Origin: Oscillospiraceae bacterium
GTDB lineage: Bacteria; Bacillota; Clostridia; Oscillospirales; Oscillospiraceae
Reading direction: 5' to 3'
Assembly: GCA_022801715.1 (NCBI GenBank)
Contig: JAAWSV010000014.1
Location: 1 to 57,449 of the forward strand
Length of the DNA: 57,449 bases
Shown here: positions 27,555-36,319 of the stretch, piece by piece
Position numbering within the stretch: position 1 is the stretch's first letter
Layout of the letters: every line of letters starts with the position of its first letter
Program-made: the position numbers and the translations under genes
Notes under the pieces: generated by a model
The model's database searches: none
What the model was told of the DNA's origin: nothing
What the model saw: only the letters and a program-made list of their open reading frames with translations

Positions 27555-28493
27555 ATGGGTAAGAGAGTAGTAGTAGCGCTGGGCGGCAACGCCTTAGGAA
27601 ACACCCCCGAGCAGCAGCTGGAGCTGGTGAAGGGCACCGCCAAGCCCATTGTGGACTTGGTGGAGAAGGGCTATGATGTGATCATCGGCCACGGCAACGG
27701 CCCCCAGGTGGGCATGGTCAATCTGGCCATGGAGTTCTCCGCCAACAAGGGCGGCGGCACCCCCTATATGCCCTTCCCTGAGTGCGGCGCCATGACCCAG
27801 GGCTATATCGGCTATCATCTTCAGCAGGCCATTCAGGATGAGCTGAAGGCCCGCGGCATCAACAAGCCCTGCGCCACTGTGGTCACCCAGGTGGTGGTGG
27901 ATCAGAACGATCCGGGCTTCCAGAAGCCCACCAAGCCCGTGGGTAGCTTCTACACCAAGGAGGAGTCCGAGGCCATCGCCAAGGAGAAGGGCTTCACCTT
28001 TGTGGAGGACTCCGGCCGCGGCTACCGCCGTGTGGTCCCCTCCCCCATCCCCAAGCGCATTGTTGAGATCGACATCGTGGAGCAGCTGGTCAGCGCCGGT
28101 GTGATCGTGATCACCGTGGGCGGCGGCGGCATCCCCGTGGTGGAGGAGGGCCAGAGCCTCAAGGGCGTGGCCGCCGTCATCGACAAGGACCGCGCCAGTG
28201 CCCTCTTGGCCCGGGATGTGAAGGCCGATCAGCTGATCATCCTCACCGCTGTGGACCGTGTCTGCATCAACTTCAACAAGCCCGACCAGCAGGAGCTGGC
28301 CACCATGAATCTGGCCGACTGTGAGAAGTATATCGGCGAGGGCCAGTTCGCCCCTGGCTCCATGCTGCCCAAGGTGCAGTCCTGCATGGACTTCGTCAAA
28401 TCCAACACCCATGGCGGCACCGCACTGATCACCTCCCTCTCCAAGGCGGCTGACGCCTTAGAGGGCAAGACCGGCACCATCATCGAGAAGTAA
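27555..28493 (+). CDS. arcC: Carbamate kinase
   Basis: Makes ATP from carbamoyl phosphate and ADP, the energy-yielding last step of the arginine deiminase pathway. 312 residues. Signatures: VVALGGNALGNTPEQQ (about 5-20), IIGHGNGPQVGMV (about 43), PFPECGAMTQGYIGYH (about 74), VGGGGIPVV (about 184) and AVIDKDRASALLA (about 203). It follows arcB by 21 bases with GGAG. Confidence 0.97.
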   Translation: MGKRVVVALGGNALGNTPEQQLELVKGTAKPIVDLVEKGYDVIIGHGNGPQVGMVNLAMEFSANKGGGTPYMPFPECGAMTQGYIGYHLQQAIQDELKARGINKPCATVVTQVVVDQNDPGFQKPTKPVGSFYTKEESEAIAKEKGFTFVEDSGRGYRRVVPSPIPKRIVEIDIVEQLVSAGVIVITVGGGGIPVVEEGQSLKGVAAVIDKDRASALLARDVKADQLIILTAVDRVCINFNKPDQQELATMNLADCEKYIGEGQFAPGSMLPKVQSCMDFVKSNTHGGTALITSLSKAADALEGKTGTIIEK

Positions 28494-28513
28494 AAAGTCT
28501 ACAGTCCGAAAGA

Positions 28514-28588
28514 GGTCCTCTCCCCTCTCCGGGGCTGGGCGGAGGAAATCTCCCCCAGCTCCGGCGGGAGGGAGCAGGACCCTTTTTA
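28514..28588 (+). terminator. Long hairpin with U tract between arcC and the carrier gene
   Basis: GGTCCT at 28514 pairs with AGGACC at 28576, with an inner CCGGGGCTGGG/CCCCCAGCTCCGG stem, followed by CTTTTTATC. A terminator inside the operon. It could limit carrier expression relative to arcABC or be partly read through. Confidence 0.7.
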
Positions 28589-28643
28589 TCCATGCATAAG
28601 CCGCGGGCCCTCTTGATGCCCGCACAAAAAAGGAGTGTATTTT

Positions 28644-30101
28644 TTGGCATCCGAGAAGAAAAAAAGGCGCTCAATCAGTACGTTTGCCATCCTCCTCGCC
28701 GTGATGCTGCTGGTATCCGCCGCCACTTGGCTCACCAGCGGACAGTCCTACACCGACGGCGAGACGGGAGAGACCGTAGCGGTGGCAGGCGCTTCCCTCA
28801 GCGACATTGTCATGGCCCCCATTAACGGCTGGCACGACGCCGGTGATGTTATCGGCTTTGTGTTCTGCTTAGGTGCTTTTTTGTCCATCCTTACTGCCAC
28901 CGGCGCTCTGGAGACGGGTATCCATGTGCTGGTGAAAAAGCTCAAGGGTAAGGAAATGGTCCTGATTTGGATTTTAATGTTCCTGTTCTCCATCGGCGGT
29001 ACCACCTACGGTATGGGCGAGGAGACAGTGGGCTTCTATATCCTGCTGGCCGCCACCATGATGGCCGCAGGCTTTGACCCCATGGTGGGCGCGGCCACAG
29101 TCCTGTTAGGCGCGGGCACCGGCGTAATTGGTTCCACCGTCAACCCCTTCGCCACCGGCGCGGCGGTGGCGGCCGCTGTGGACAGCGGCGTAACCGTGAA
29201 TATGACCATTGTCTATGTGGAGGCCGGCATTCTGTGGATCGGCACCTATATTATCGCCGCCCTCTTTGTCACCAAGTACGCCAAGGGCATCCAGTCCGGC
29301 AAGGGCTCCATCCTCACCAGCGAGCAGATCGCCGAGTGCAGAGCCGCCTACGGCGGCGCCACCGAGATTGACGACAGCGTAAAGCTCACTGGCAGGCAGA
29401 AGGTGGTCCTGGTGCTCTTCGCCCTGTCCTTCCTGATCATGATCCTGGGCTTCATCCCTTGGGGCAGTCTGCACGAGGGGATCTACAACGCCCTCTCCCC
29501 CACCAGCTTCCTCACCGGCAGCGGCCTTGGCGACTGGTGGTTTGACGACGCCGCCACTTGGTTTTTGCTGATGGGCGTGATCATCGGCGTCATCGGCTTA
29601 GAGGACAGGAGCAAGCTGGTGTCCTGCGTCATCGCCGGCTTTGCCGACATGATCGGCGTCAACCTGGTCATCGCGCTGGCCCGCGCCACCACGGTGATCA
29701 TGTCCACCACGGGCATGGGCACCTGGCTGGTGGAGGCCTCCGTTACCGCCCTGTCCTCCTCCGGTCTGCCCGCCCCCATCTTCGGCTTCTTGGATTATGT
29801 GCTCCATGTGGGCCTGAGCTTCTTGGTGCCGTCCTCCTCGGGTCTGGCCACGCTGTCCGCCCCCATCGTGTCCCCCATCGTGGCGGGGATGGGCTGGTCT
29901 GTGGAGACCTCCATCATGATCAACGTGGCCGCCAACGGCTTTGTGAACCTGTTCACCCCCACCTGCGGCTTCATCATGGGCGGTCTGGCCTTGGCCCGCG
30001 TACCTTGGGAGACTTGGGTCAAGTGGGCTGGCAAGCTCTTGGCAATCATCGTCGTGCTGGTGGCGGTTGTACTCACCGCGGCTATGATGCTTCTGAGCTG
30101 A
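28644..30101 (+). CDS. YfcC-family carrier, probable arginine/ornithine exchanger
   Basis: 485 residues from TTG 28644; AGGAG lies eight bases before, while GTG 28635 overlaps that site. About 12-13 membrane helices. Family motifs include GGTTYGMGEETVGFY (about 120) and GAGTGVIGSTVNPFATGAAV (about 153), the C4-dicarboxylate/YfcC superfamily hairpin regions, with a mirrored half near SSSGLATLSAPIVSPI (about 395). Members near arc genes are thought to move arginine in and ornithine out; context supports this, sequence alone does not. A lone terminator follows. Confidence 0.85.
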   Translation: MASEKKKRRSISTFAILLAVMLLVSAATWLTSGQSYTDGETGETVAVAGASLSDIVMAPINGWHDAGDVIGFVFCLGAFLSILTATGALETGIHVLVKKLKGKEMVLIWILMFLFSIGGTTYGMGEETVGFYILLAATMMAAGFDPMVGAATVLLGAGTGVIGSTVNPFATGAAVAAAVDSGVTVNMTIVYVEAGILWIGTYIIAALFVTKYAKGIQSGKGSILTSEQIAECRAAYGGATEIDDSVKLTGRQKVVLVLFALSFLIMILGFIPWGSLHEGIYNALSPTSFLTGSGLGDWWFDDAATWFLLMGVIIGVIGLEDRSKLVSCVIAGFADMIGVNLVIALARATTVIMSTTGMGTWLVEASVTALSSSGLPAPIFGFLDYVLHVGLSFLVPSSSGLATLSAPIVSPIVAGMGWSVETSIMINVAANGFVNLFTPTCGFIMGGLALARVPWETWVKWAGKLLAIIVVLVAVVLTAAMMLLS

Positions 30102-30142
30102 GAATTTCCCCCTCTTATTTGCTTTCATGCTGATTTCCTTTC

Positions 30143-30190
30143 ACGGACTGGGGCTGTATGCGTGCTGCATACGGCCCCAGTCCGTTTTTT
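30143..30190 (+). terminator. Terminator of the arc operon
   Basis: ACGGACTGGGGC pairs with GCCCCAGTCCGT, with an inner GTATGC/GCATAC, followed by TTTTTT. Confidence 0.93.
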
Positions 30191-30215
30191 GCACATTTGG
30201 ATTCCGCATTTTTGA

Positions 30216-30244
30216 TTGCGCATCGGGCCTTCTTGTGTTACAAT
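30216..30244 (+). promoter_or_regulatory. Promoter of the double-HTH AraC regulator
   Basis: TTGCGC, 17 bases, TACAAT, about 85 bases before the GTG start. Confidence 0.6.
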
Positions 30245-30330
30245 AGGGGACAGAATTGTGCAGGGGCGGCTTTGTCCGCGGGGAAAAAGCGGAGCTGTCA
30301 GACAGCGCCGTATGCAAGAGGTGATTTTCT

Positions 30331-31611
30331 GTGAAGAAACCGGCGGCCTTACAGGACAACTTAGCTGCGGCCTTTGAACCGGCCACAATCTGTTCCTTCG
30401 ACTACGAGGCGATCCAAGCGCCCACCAAGGCACTGATTCACCAGGCGGCACGCTTCCTCTACATCAAACACGGCCGGGGCACCATTGAGATTGGCGGTGT
30501 GGAGTACGCCATTGTCCCCAACACGCTGGTGACCATCACCCCGTGGAAAATCTCCGAGATCACGGCGGTGCAGGAGAGTCTCCAGCTGATGCGGATCGTC
30601 TACGACTACCAGTACATCAACTCCGTACTCAAGGGGGTCCCCGGCTCCGAGGAGGACAGCTCCGAGCTTCTCCGCTTCCTCTCCATGGAGCCGGTTGTCT
30701 ACTTGGACTCCGTTCAGACCGCCTATGTGGACAGCATTGCCGAACACCTGAAAATTGAATTGGGCGTGGAGTCCACACGGATCAGCCCGCCGCCGGACAG
30801 ACCGCTGGCCCAGCTCTATGTCACCAACAAGATCATTGAGCTGATGATCATGTACCGGCGCTATGTGATGGCTGTCCGGGGTGAGAAGGACTACGAGAAG
30901 GACATCGCCGCGGAGAACTCCATCCTCAGCTATCTCTATGCCCACTCCGCCGAGCGGCTGACCCTCTCCAGCGTGGCCGGGGCTTTCTTCATCTCCGAGT
31001 CCACCCTCTCCAAGCGGATTGCCGACACCACCGGCACCACCTTCTCCAAGCTCCTGGCCAGCATCCGCATAGAAAAGACCTCCGACTATCTCATCTACAC
31101 CGACCTGACCTTAGACGCCATCGCCATGCTCACCGGCTTTGTGGACGCCTCCCACCTCTCCAAGCACTTTGTGGGACAGGTGGGCGTGACCCCCATCAAG
31201 TACCGGAAGATCTACGGCAAGACCAAGACCAAGTTCAACCGGACCAACAAGAATATCGCCTTTCAGATCACCAACTACATCTATAAGAACTACACCATGG
31301 AGAAGCTCACCGCCAGCCAGGTGGCCAGTCAGTTTGGCGTCTCCGTGGCGGAGATGAACCGGCTGATGCTCTACCACTCCGACATGAACTTTGAGACGCT
31401 GCTCAACTTCGTGCGGATCAACCGGGCCTGTGAGCTGCTGGCCTCCACAGAGTACTATGTGATCGACGTGGCCTTTGAGGTGGGGTACAACAACATCAAG
31501 ACCTTCAACACCAACTTCATGAAGTTCAAGGGCATGACCCCCACAGAGTTTCGCAGCCGCATCACCCTCCAGAAGGCCGACGGCAGCGAGACCGACCGGA
31601 ATAAGCGGTAG
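30331..31611 (+). CDS. AraC-family regulator with two DNA-binding domains
   Basis: 426 residues from GTG 30331 with AGAGGTG upstream. The N-terminal 180 residues form a cupin-like sensor (FLYIKHGRGTIEIGGVEYAIVPNTLVTITPWKI). A first AraC helix-turn-helix pair spans about 198-295 (LTLSSVAGAFFISESTLSKRIADTTG, then LDAIAMLTGFVDASHLSKHFVGQVGVTPIKYRK). A second spans about 312-410 (LTASQVASQFGVSVAEMNRLMLYHS, then YVIDVAFEVGYNNIKTFNTNFMKFKGMTPTEFRS). Normal AraC proteins have one such pair. Its place after the arc genes suggests arginine-related control. The stop is followed by a B3/4-domain gene. Confidence 0.9.
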   Translation: MKKPAALQDNLAAAFEPATICSFDYEAIQAPTKALIHQAARFLYIKHGRGTIEIGGVEYAIVPNTLVTITPWKISEITAVQESLQLMRIVYDYQYINSVLKGVPGSEEDSSELLRFLSMEPVVYLDSVQTAYVDSIAEHLKIELGVESTRISPPPDRPLAQLYVTNKIIELMIMYRRYVMAVRGEKDYEKDIAAENSILSYLYAHSAERLTLSSVAGAFFISESTLSKRIADTTGTTFSKLLASIRIEKTSDYLIYTDLTLDAIAMLTGFVDASHLSKHFVGQVGVTPIKYRKIYGKTKTKFNRTNKNIAFQITNYIYKNYTMEKLTASQVASQFGVSVAEMNRLMLYHSDMNFETLLNFVRINRACELLASTEYYVIDVAFEVGYNNIKTFNTNFMKFKGMTPTEFRSRITLQKADGSETDRNKR

Positions 31612-31701
31612 ACCGCCAGGACCGCCGTGGCAAAACCTCTCCAGCCCGCCGGCCCTGTCGGAGAGCTGACGCAGGAATCACTTTCACAGGAGGCACTTTC
31701 C

Positions 31702-32430
31702 ATGAAAAAATTCATTGCAGACCCCTCCTTCTGGGTCCTGTTCCCTGACGCCGCCATCGGCGTGCTGACTGTAAAAGATATGGACGAGGCCGCCAAGCTC
31801 ACGGCGGAACAGGCCGCCGAGGTGGCGGATATACTGAAAAACGCCAACGCCGCGGCCCTCCGCCATCTGGACAGCTCCCTTCCCCTCTCCCAGAACCGGT
31901 CTGTGGCCGTCTGGCGGGAGGCGTACCAGAAGTTTCCCACCAAAAAGGGCGCCCGTTGCTCCATCGAGGCTCTGCTCAAGCGGGTGTCCAAGGGGGAGCC
32001 GGTGGGCACTATCGCCCCCACGGTGGATCTCACCAACGCCATCTCCCTTCAGTACGCCCTGCCCATCGGCGTGGAGAACATGGCCGCTTTCCAAGGGAAC
32101 CTGCATTTGGGCACCATGTCCGGCGGCGAGGACTTCCTCCCCATCGGCAGCGAGGAACAAGACCCGCCCCGCCCCGGCGAGGTGGCCTACTACGATGAAA
32201 AGGGCGTGGTCTGCCGCTGCTGGAACTGGCGGGACGGCCAGCGCACCCAAGTCACCGACAGCACCACCACCGAGTTTATCGCCATGGAGTGTGTGGAGCC
32301 GGACCGCCTATGTGAGCTTCAAGCCGCTTTGGACGAGCTGGCGGAGCTGCTGAAAAAATATGCGGGCGCCGCGGTTATTGCCAAGCAGATCGTCACCGCC
32401 GCCGCCCCGGAGATGGTGATTGCACCCTGA
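31702..32430 (+). CDS. Stand-alone B3/4-domain protein
   Basis: 242 residues from ATG 31702, with AGGAGG nine bases before. It matches the free B3/4 domain otherwise found in the PheRS beta chain: KKGARCSIEALLKRV, IAPTVDLTNAISLQYALPIGVENMAAFQGNLHLGTMSGGEDFLPIGS, then RCWNWRDGQRTQVTD. In PheRS this domain edits Tyr-tRNA-Phe; stand-alone versions are suspected trans-editing factors. The neighbours argR and argS suggest a translation-quality role, but the tRNA is unknown. Confidence 0.85.
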   Translation: MKKFIADPSFWVLFPDAAIGVLTVKDMDEAAKLTAEQAAEVADILKNANAAALRHLDSSLPLSQNRSVAVWREAYQKFPTKKGARCSIEALLKRVSKGEPVGTIAPTVDLTNAISLQYALPIGVENMAAFQGNLHLGTMSGGEDFLPIGSEEQDPPRPGEVAYYDEKGVVCRCWNWRDGQRTQVTDSTTTEFIAMECVEPDRLCELQAALDELAELLKKYAGAAVIAKQIVTAAAPEMVIAP

Positions 32431-32466
32431 CGCACCCCCTGCGGGAGATGCGGGTCCGGGAATTCC

Positions 32467-32492
32467 TCCGCAGTTTTTTCAGGAACTGCGGA
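32467..32492 (+). terminator. Hairpin between the B3/4 gene and argR
   Basis: TCCGCAGTT pairs with AACTGCGGA, a 9-bp stem. No U tract follows on the plus strand. The rest of 32431-32623 contains TATACTGAATTTTATTTC near 32567, which resembles an ArgR half-site overlapping a -10 box; autoregulation is possible but weakly supported. Confidence 0.4.
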
Positions 32493-32623
32493 TACAAACG
32501 CAGAAATATGCCAGAATATACAAAAAATCCAAGTGGGCGTGTGTAGCCGGAAATAAGCCGCTGGCGTATACTGAATTTTATTTCTGGAGATCGCCGCCCC
32601 TCTTGTTTGCAGGAGTGTACGAT

Positions 32624-33109
32624 ATGGAAGGACAGCTCACAAAGGATGGCCGACAGAAGCTGATTTTAGAGCTCATCTCAAGACAGCCTGTGGAGACGCA
32701 GCAGCAGCTCCAGGAGCTGTTGGAAGAAAATGGTGTCCGCTGCACGCAGGCTACCCTCTCCCGGGACCTGCGCACACTGGGGCTGGTCAAGCAGACCGCG
32801 CCCGGCGGCGCCGTCCGCTACAGCGTCAACCCCCTGTCCGCAGAGGACAGTGATCTGCGGCGCCTGCTGAATATTGCAAGGGTCGCGGCTCTCTCGGCGG
32901 AGGCGGCCCAAAATATCATTGTTATTAAAACCCTGCCCGGTCTGGGCGGCGCTGTGGCCTCCTTTACGGACAAGCTGGAGCAGCGCGGTCTGGTGGGCAG
33001 TCTGGCCGGAAATGACACCATACTGCTGGTGATGAAGGACAGCGAGACAGCCGGCGAGTTCCTCCAAGTGATCTTGGAGCTGCTCAGCGGGAAGCGCTCG
33101 CTGCCATAA
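32624..33109 (+). CDS. argR: Arginine repressor
   Basis: 161 residues from ATG 32624 with GGAG ten bases before. N-terminal winged helix (RQKLILELISRQPVETQQQLQELLEENG, then TQATLSRDLRTLGLVK, where SRDL is the recognition helix). C-terminal hexamer domain binds arginine (TLPGLGGAVASFTDKL, then GLVGSLAGNDTILLVMKD; the usual Asp-Asp pair is Asn-Asp). Controls arginine biosynthesis and, in many Bacillota, activates arc genes. Ten bases before argS. Confidence 0.95.
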   Translation: MEGQLTKDGRQKLILELISRQPVETQQQLQELLEENGVRCTQATLSRDLRTLGLVKQTAPGGAVRYSVNPLSAEDSDLRRLLNIARVAALSAEAAQNIIVIKTLPGLGGAVASFTDKLEQRGLVGSLAGNDTILLVMKDSETAGEFLQVILELLSGKRSLP

Positions 33110-33118
33110 GGGAGGAGC

Positions 33119-34783
33119 ATGGACATGAAGGATTTTGAGCAAAAGATTTTCGCCGCGGTGAAGGAGGCCGTCCGGGCGGTCTACGACCTGACGCCGGAGG
33201 ACGCTGTTTTAGGCGTGGAGGTCCCCCGTGACCCCAAGCTGGGGGACTACGCCACAGGCGCCGCCATGAAGCTGGCCCGCACCCTCCACAAGAGTCCTAT
33301 GGACATCGCCCAGCCTCTGGCGGAGAAGCTCCAGGAGCTGCTGCCGGAGATGGAGTCGGTCACTGTGGCCAAGCCAGGCTTTATCAATTTCCGCATCGGC
33401 GGCGGCGCGCTGACCGCTCTGATCAATCAGGTCATCGACGCCGGCGACCACTACGGCGACAACAACTCCGGCGAGGGCGTCCACATTCTGGTGGAGTGGG
33501 TCTCCGCCAACCCCACCGGCGACCTCCACTGCGGCCATGCCAGAGGCGCGGCTTGGGGCGACGCCATCTGCCGCCTCTTGGAGCGCAGCGGCTATGACGT
33601 GCTCCGGGAGTTCTATGTCAACGACGCAGGCAATCAGATCGTCATGTTGGGCGAATCCCTGATCTCCCGCTACTTTGAGCACTTCGGCAAGGACTACCCC
33701 CTGCCCGAGGGGGGCTACCACGCCGACGACGTGAAGCAGATCGCTGTCGAGATTGCGGAGCAGGACGGGGACAAGTGGCTCACCGCCGATCCCAAGGAGC
33801 GGCTGGAGTACTTCATGAACGAGGGCAAGACCCGGGAGCTGAAGAAGATCGAGAAGGACTTGGAGCTCTACCGGGTACGCATGGAGTCTTGGATTCACGA
33901 GACCTACTTCTATGAGAACAACATGGAGCGGATCAACGCCTGCCTCCAGCGGATGGATGACATGGGCCTCCTCTATGAGAAGGACGGCGCCCTGTGGCTC
34001 AAGAGCACGGACTACGGCGACGACAAGGACCGCGTCCTCCGCAAGAGCGACGGCACCCTCTCCTACCTGACCCCGGACATCGCCAACCACGTCTACAAGG
34101 TGGAGCGGGGCTACCCCATCATGGTGAATCTCTGGGGCGCGGATCACCACTCCTATGTCACCCGTATGCAGGCCGCCCTCACCGCCTTGGGGTATCCCAA
34201 GGGCTCGCTGTCCGTGGATATCATCCAGATGGTGCGGATGGTGGAGAACGGCGTAGAGGTGAAGATGTCCAAGCGCACCGGCAACGCCATCACCCTGCGG
34301 GAGCTGTGCGGCGACGTGGGTGTGGACGCCGCCCGGTGGTTCTTCGTGTCCAAGGATATCTCCACCCAGATGGACTTCGATATGAAGAAGGCCGCCACCA
34401 AGGACAACGACAACCCGGTGTACTACGCACAATATGCCTACTCCCGGATGTGCTCCATTCAGAAGAACAAGGACATCCCGGAATTCCATAAGGTGGACAC
34501 CTATGACCGGCTCACCGACGAGAAGGAGCTGCTGCTCTTAAAGATGGTGGGCGAGTTCCCTGCCTTGGTGGCTAAGGCCGCCAAGACCAGAAAGCCCAAT
34601 ACCATTGCCGACTATATCCTATCTCTGGTGAAGCTGTACCACAGCTACTACAAGGTGGCCCGGGTGAACAACCCCGACGATCCGGAGCTGACCAATCAGC
34701 GTCTGGGTCTGGTGAAGGCCCTGCAGATCACCCTGCGCAACGCGCTGGATCTGCTGGGTGTGTCCGCACCGGAGACCATGTAA
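33119..34783 (+). CDS. argS: Arginyl-tRNA synthetase
   Basis: Charges tRNA-Arg; class I. 554 residues. N-terminal Add-1 domain, then ANPTGDLHCGHARGAAWGDA (HIGH motif as HCGH, about 134), the KMSKRTGNAIT signature (about 382) and the C-terminal DALR anticodon domain (YAQYAYSRMCSI near 437). ATG 33125 (residue 3) has better spacing to GGAGG than ATG 33119. Its pairing with argR and the arc genes puts arginine use and sensing together. Confidence 0.97.
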   Translation: MDMKDFEQKIFAAVKEAVRAVYDLTPEDAVLGVEVPRDPKLGDYATGAAMKLARTLHKSPMDIAQPLAEKLQELLPEMESVTVAKPGFINFRIGGGALTALINQVIDAGDHYGDNNSGEGVHILVEWVSANPTGDLHCGHARGAAWGDAICRLLERSGYDVLREFYVNDAGNQIVMLGESLISRYFEHFGKDYPLPEGGYHADDVKQIAVEIAEQDGDKWLTADPKERLEYFMNEGKTRELKKIEKDLELYRVRMESWIHETYFYENNMERINACLQRMDDMGLLYEKDGALWLKSTDYGDDKDRVLRKSDGTLSYLTPDIANHVYKVERGYPIMVNLWGADHHSYVTRMQAALTALGYPKGSLSVDIIQMVRMVENGVEVKMSKRTGNAITLRELCGDVGVDAARWFFVSKDISTQMDFDMKKAATKDNDNPVYYAQYAYSRMCSIQKNKDIPEFHKVDTYDRLTDEKELLLLKMVGEFPALVAKAAKTRKPNTIADYILSLVKLYHSYYKVARVNNPDDPELTNQRLGLVKALQITLRNALDLLGVSAPETM

Positions 34784-34793
34784 GAGACGAGAA

Positions 34794-34829
34794 AAAGGCC
34801 CGTCTGAGAGAATTCTCAGGCGGGCCTTT
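34794..34829. terminator. Bidirectional terminator after argS
   Basis: AAAGGCCCG and CGGGCCTTT arms with an inner CTGAGA/TCTCAG. Lies between argS and the convergent hydrolase gene; T tract on both sides. Confidence 0.92.
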
Positions 34830-34868
34830 CTGCGGGCTGGGCAGTAAATTTAAGAGCGGCGTCCTCCC

Positions 34869-35393
34869 CTACCGTTCCACGGTGATCTGGCACATCTCCA
34901 TGGTACGCAGCGCCGCCTCGTGGCTCTCCGGGGTGACGCCGGCGCAGCAGCGCGCCAAGACGCGCACCGGGGTCTCCGGCAAAAACGCCTTGATCAGCAG
35001 GGCATTGGACACCACGCAGATGTCCGTACACAGCCCCAGCAGGGTGAGGCGCAGCTCCTCCCCCGCCGCCATGTCCCGCAGGCGCTCCGCCAAGGCCACG
35101 GAGCCGAAGGAGGGCTTGTCCAAGATGAGAGCACCGGCAATGGCGGCAGCAATCTTGGGGTGGAGGGCCCAGCCCTCTGTCTCCCGTATGCAGTGGGGTA
35201 CAGGCAGCTTCTGCCCCTCCTGTGTCTGGAGGTAGTCCGGGCCGTGGGTGTCCCGGGTGGCGATGATGTCCTTGGCCGGGTATTTTCCCGCCTCCTCCGC
35301 CACCGCGTCCACGATGGCCTCCGCCTCCGGGGTGCCCAAGGCGCCGGTGATGAAGTCGTTCTGCATGTCGATGATCAACAGAATGTCCCGCAT
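34869..35393 (-). CDS. Isochorismatase-fold cysteine hydrolase
   Basis: 174 residues. Catalytic triad visible: Asp9 in LIIDMQNDF, Lys in LDKPSFGS (about 93) and Cys in LLGLCTDICVVSNAL (about 123). A cis-peptide and HGPDY metal region resembling nicotinamidase lies near 50. Members hydrolyse nicotinamide, N-carbamoyl amines or other amides. The length is nearer to small nicotinamidase-like hydrolases than to true isochorismatases. Monocistronic, facing argS. Confidence 0.88.
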   Translation of the reverse strand: MRDILLIIDMQNDFITGALGTPEAEAIVDAVAEEAGKYPAKDIIATRDTHGPDYLQTQEGQKLPVPHCIRETEGWALHPKIAAAIAGALILDKPSFGSVALAERLRDMAAGEELRLTLLGLCTDICVVSNALLIKAFLPETPVRVLARCCAGVTPESHEAALRTMEMCQITVER

Positions 35394-35495
35394 AGCTGAT
35401 TTCCTCCCTTTTCGTTGGATTTGAGAACAGCATACCAGATTTTTTGCCGCCGCGCAATGGCCTACAGGAGAATGGGAGCAAGATATGGGAGCGGG

Positions 35496-35529
35496 CTGTC
35501 ACCCTCCTGTAAGAAAGGTCGGGTATGAT
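35496..35529 (+). promoter_or_regulatory. Direct-repeat operator and -10 ahead of the VncRS-like genes
   Basis: CTGTCACC at 35496 and CTGTAAG at 35507, an 11-bp repeat spacing as used by OmpR-type regulators, then 10 bases to TATGAT. The same arrangement occurs at 37450, so it is the probable response-regulator-controlled promoter. Confidence 0.7.
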
Positions 35530-35563
35530 GGCGGTATCCCCACTCGAGGCCGCTTTTTCCCTG

Positions 35564-35592
35564 TTGAAAGGTGGCAACGGTTCTTTTATAAT
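35564..35592 (+). promoter_or_regulatory. Second, sigma-A consensus promoter of the two-component genes
   Basis: TTGAAA, 17 bases, TATAAT, 50 bases before the response regulator start. Probably gives basal expression. Confidence 0.8.
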
Positions 35593-35641
35593 GAAATCAA
35601 CCACTTTTTCATACCGTTTGGTCCCACAAAAGGAGGTCCCT

Positions 35642-36319
35642 ATGTCCACCATTCTCATCATTGAGGACGATCCCGTCATCCAGCGGAGCTTGGATGCCCT
35701 GCTCCGGCGCAGCGGCTTCGACACACGGCTGTGGCCGGACCTCCGGCCGGCGGAGGAGGCTCTGCGCCCCGCCCCGGACCTGATCCTTTTGGATGTGACC
35801 CTCCCCTCCGGCGACGGCTTTGCCTTCTGCCGGCAGCTCCGGGCCCTCTCTCCCCTGCCGGTGGTGTTCCTCACGGTGCTGGACGACGAGGACAGTATTG
35901 TGGAGGGGCTGGAGAGCGGCGGGGACGACTACGTGGTAAAGCCCTTCTCCGGACGGGTACTGCTCTCCCGCATACAGGCCCTCCTCCGCCGGACCGCCCG
36001 CAGCGGGCGGCTGCGCAGCGGGGAGCTGGTGCTGGATCTATCGGACCACACCGCCCGCCTCCGGGGGGAGCCCCTGACGCTTCTGCCCAAGGAGTGGGAG
36101 ATCCTCACGCTGTTTCTGCGAAACCCCGGGCGGCTGCTCACAAGGCGGATGCTCTTGGAACAGCTCTGGGACGCGGAGGGGTGCTTTGTGGACGACAACA
36201 CACTCAGTGTCCACATGAGCCGCCTGCGCAAGAAGCTGGGGAGCTTCCAAGGAGCGCCCTACATCCGGACGGAGCGGGGCTTCGGCTACCGCTGGGAGGT
36301 GCCCTATGAAAAGCTATAG
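35642..36319 (+). CDS. OmpR-family response regulator (VncR-like)
   Basis: 225 residues from ATG 35642 with AGGAGG. Receiver: IIEDDPVIQ (acidic pair), Asp about 52 in LILLDVTLPSGDG, Lys in DDYVVKPFSG. The C-terminal winged helix has LLPKEWEILTLFLRNPGRLLTRRMLLEQLWD and the wing IRTERGFGYRW. It overlaps the kinase gene by 14 bases. Probable targets are the two CTGT direct-repeat promoters at 35496 and 37450. Confidence 0.95.
   Translation: MSTILIIEDDPVIQRSLDALLRRSGFDTRLWPDLRPAEEALRPAPDLILLDVTLPSGDGFAFCRQLRALSPLPVVFLTVLDDEDSIVEGLESGGDDYVVKPFSGRVLLSRIQALLRRTARSGRLRSGELVLDLSDHTARLRGEPLTLLPKEWEILTLFLRNPGRLLTRRMLLEQLWDAEGCFVDDNTLSVHMSRLRKKLGSFQGAPYIRTERGFGYRWEVPYEKL

Noticed and set aside
34816..35874. 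352-codon minus-strand frame over the hydrolase and response regulator
   Set aside because: Low-complexity Gly/His/Arg translation in a different frame from both real genes.
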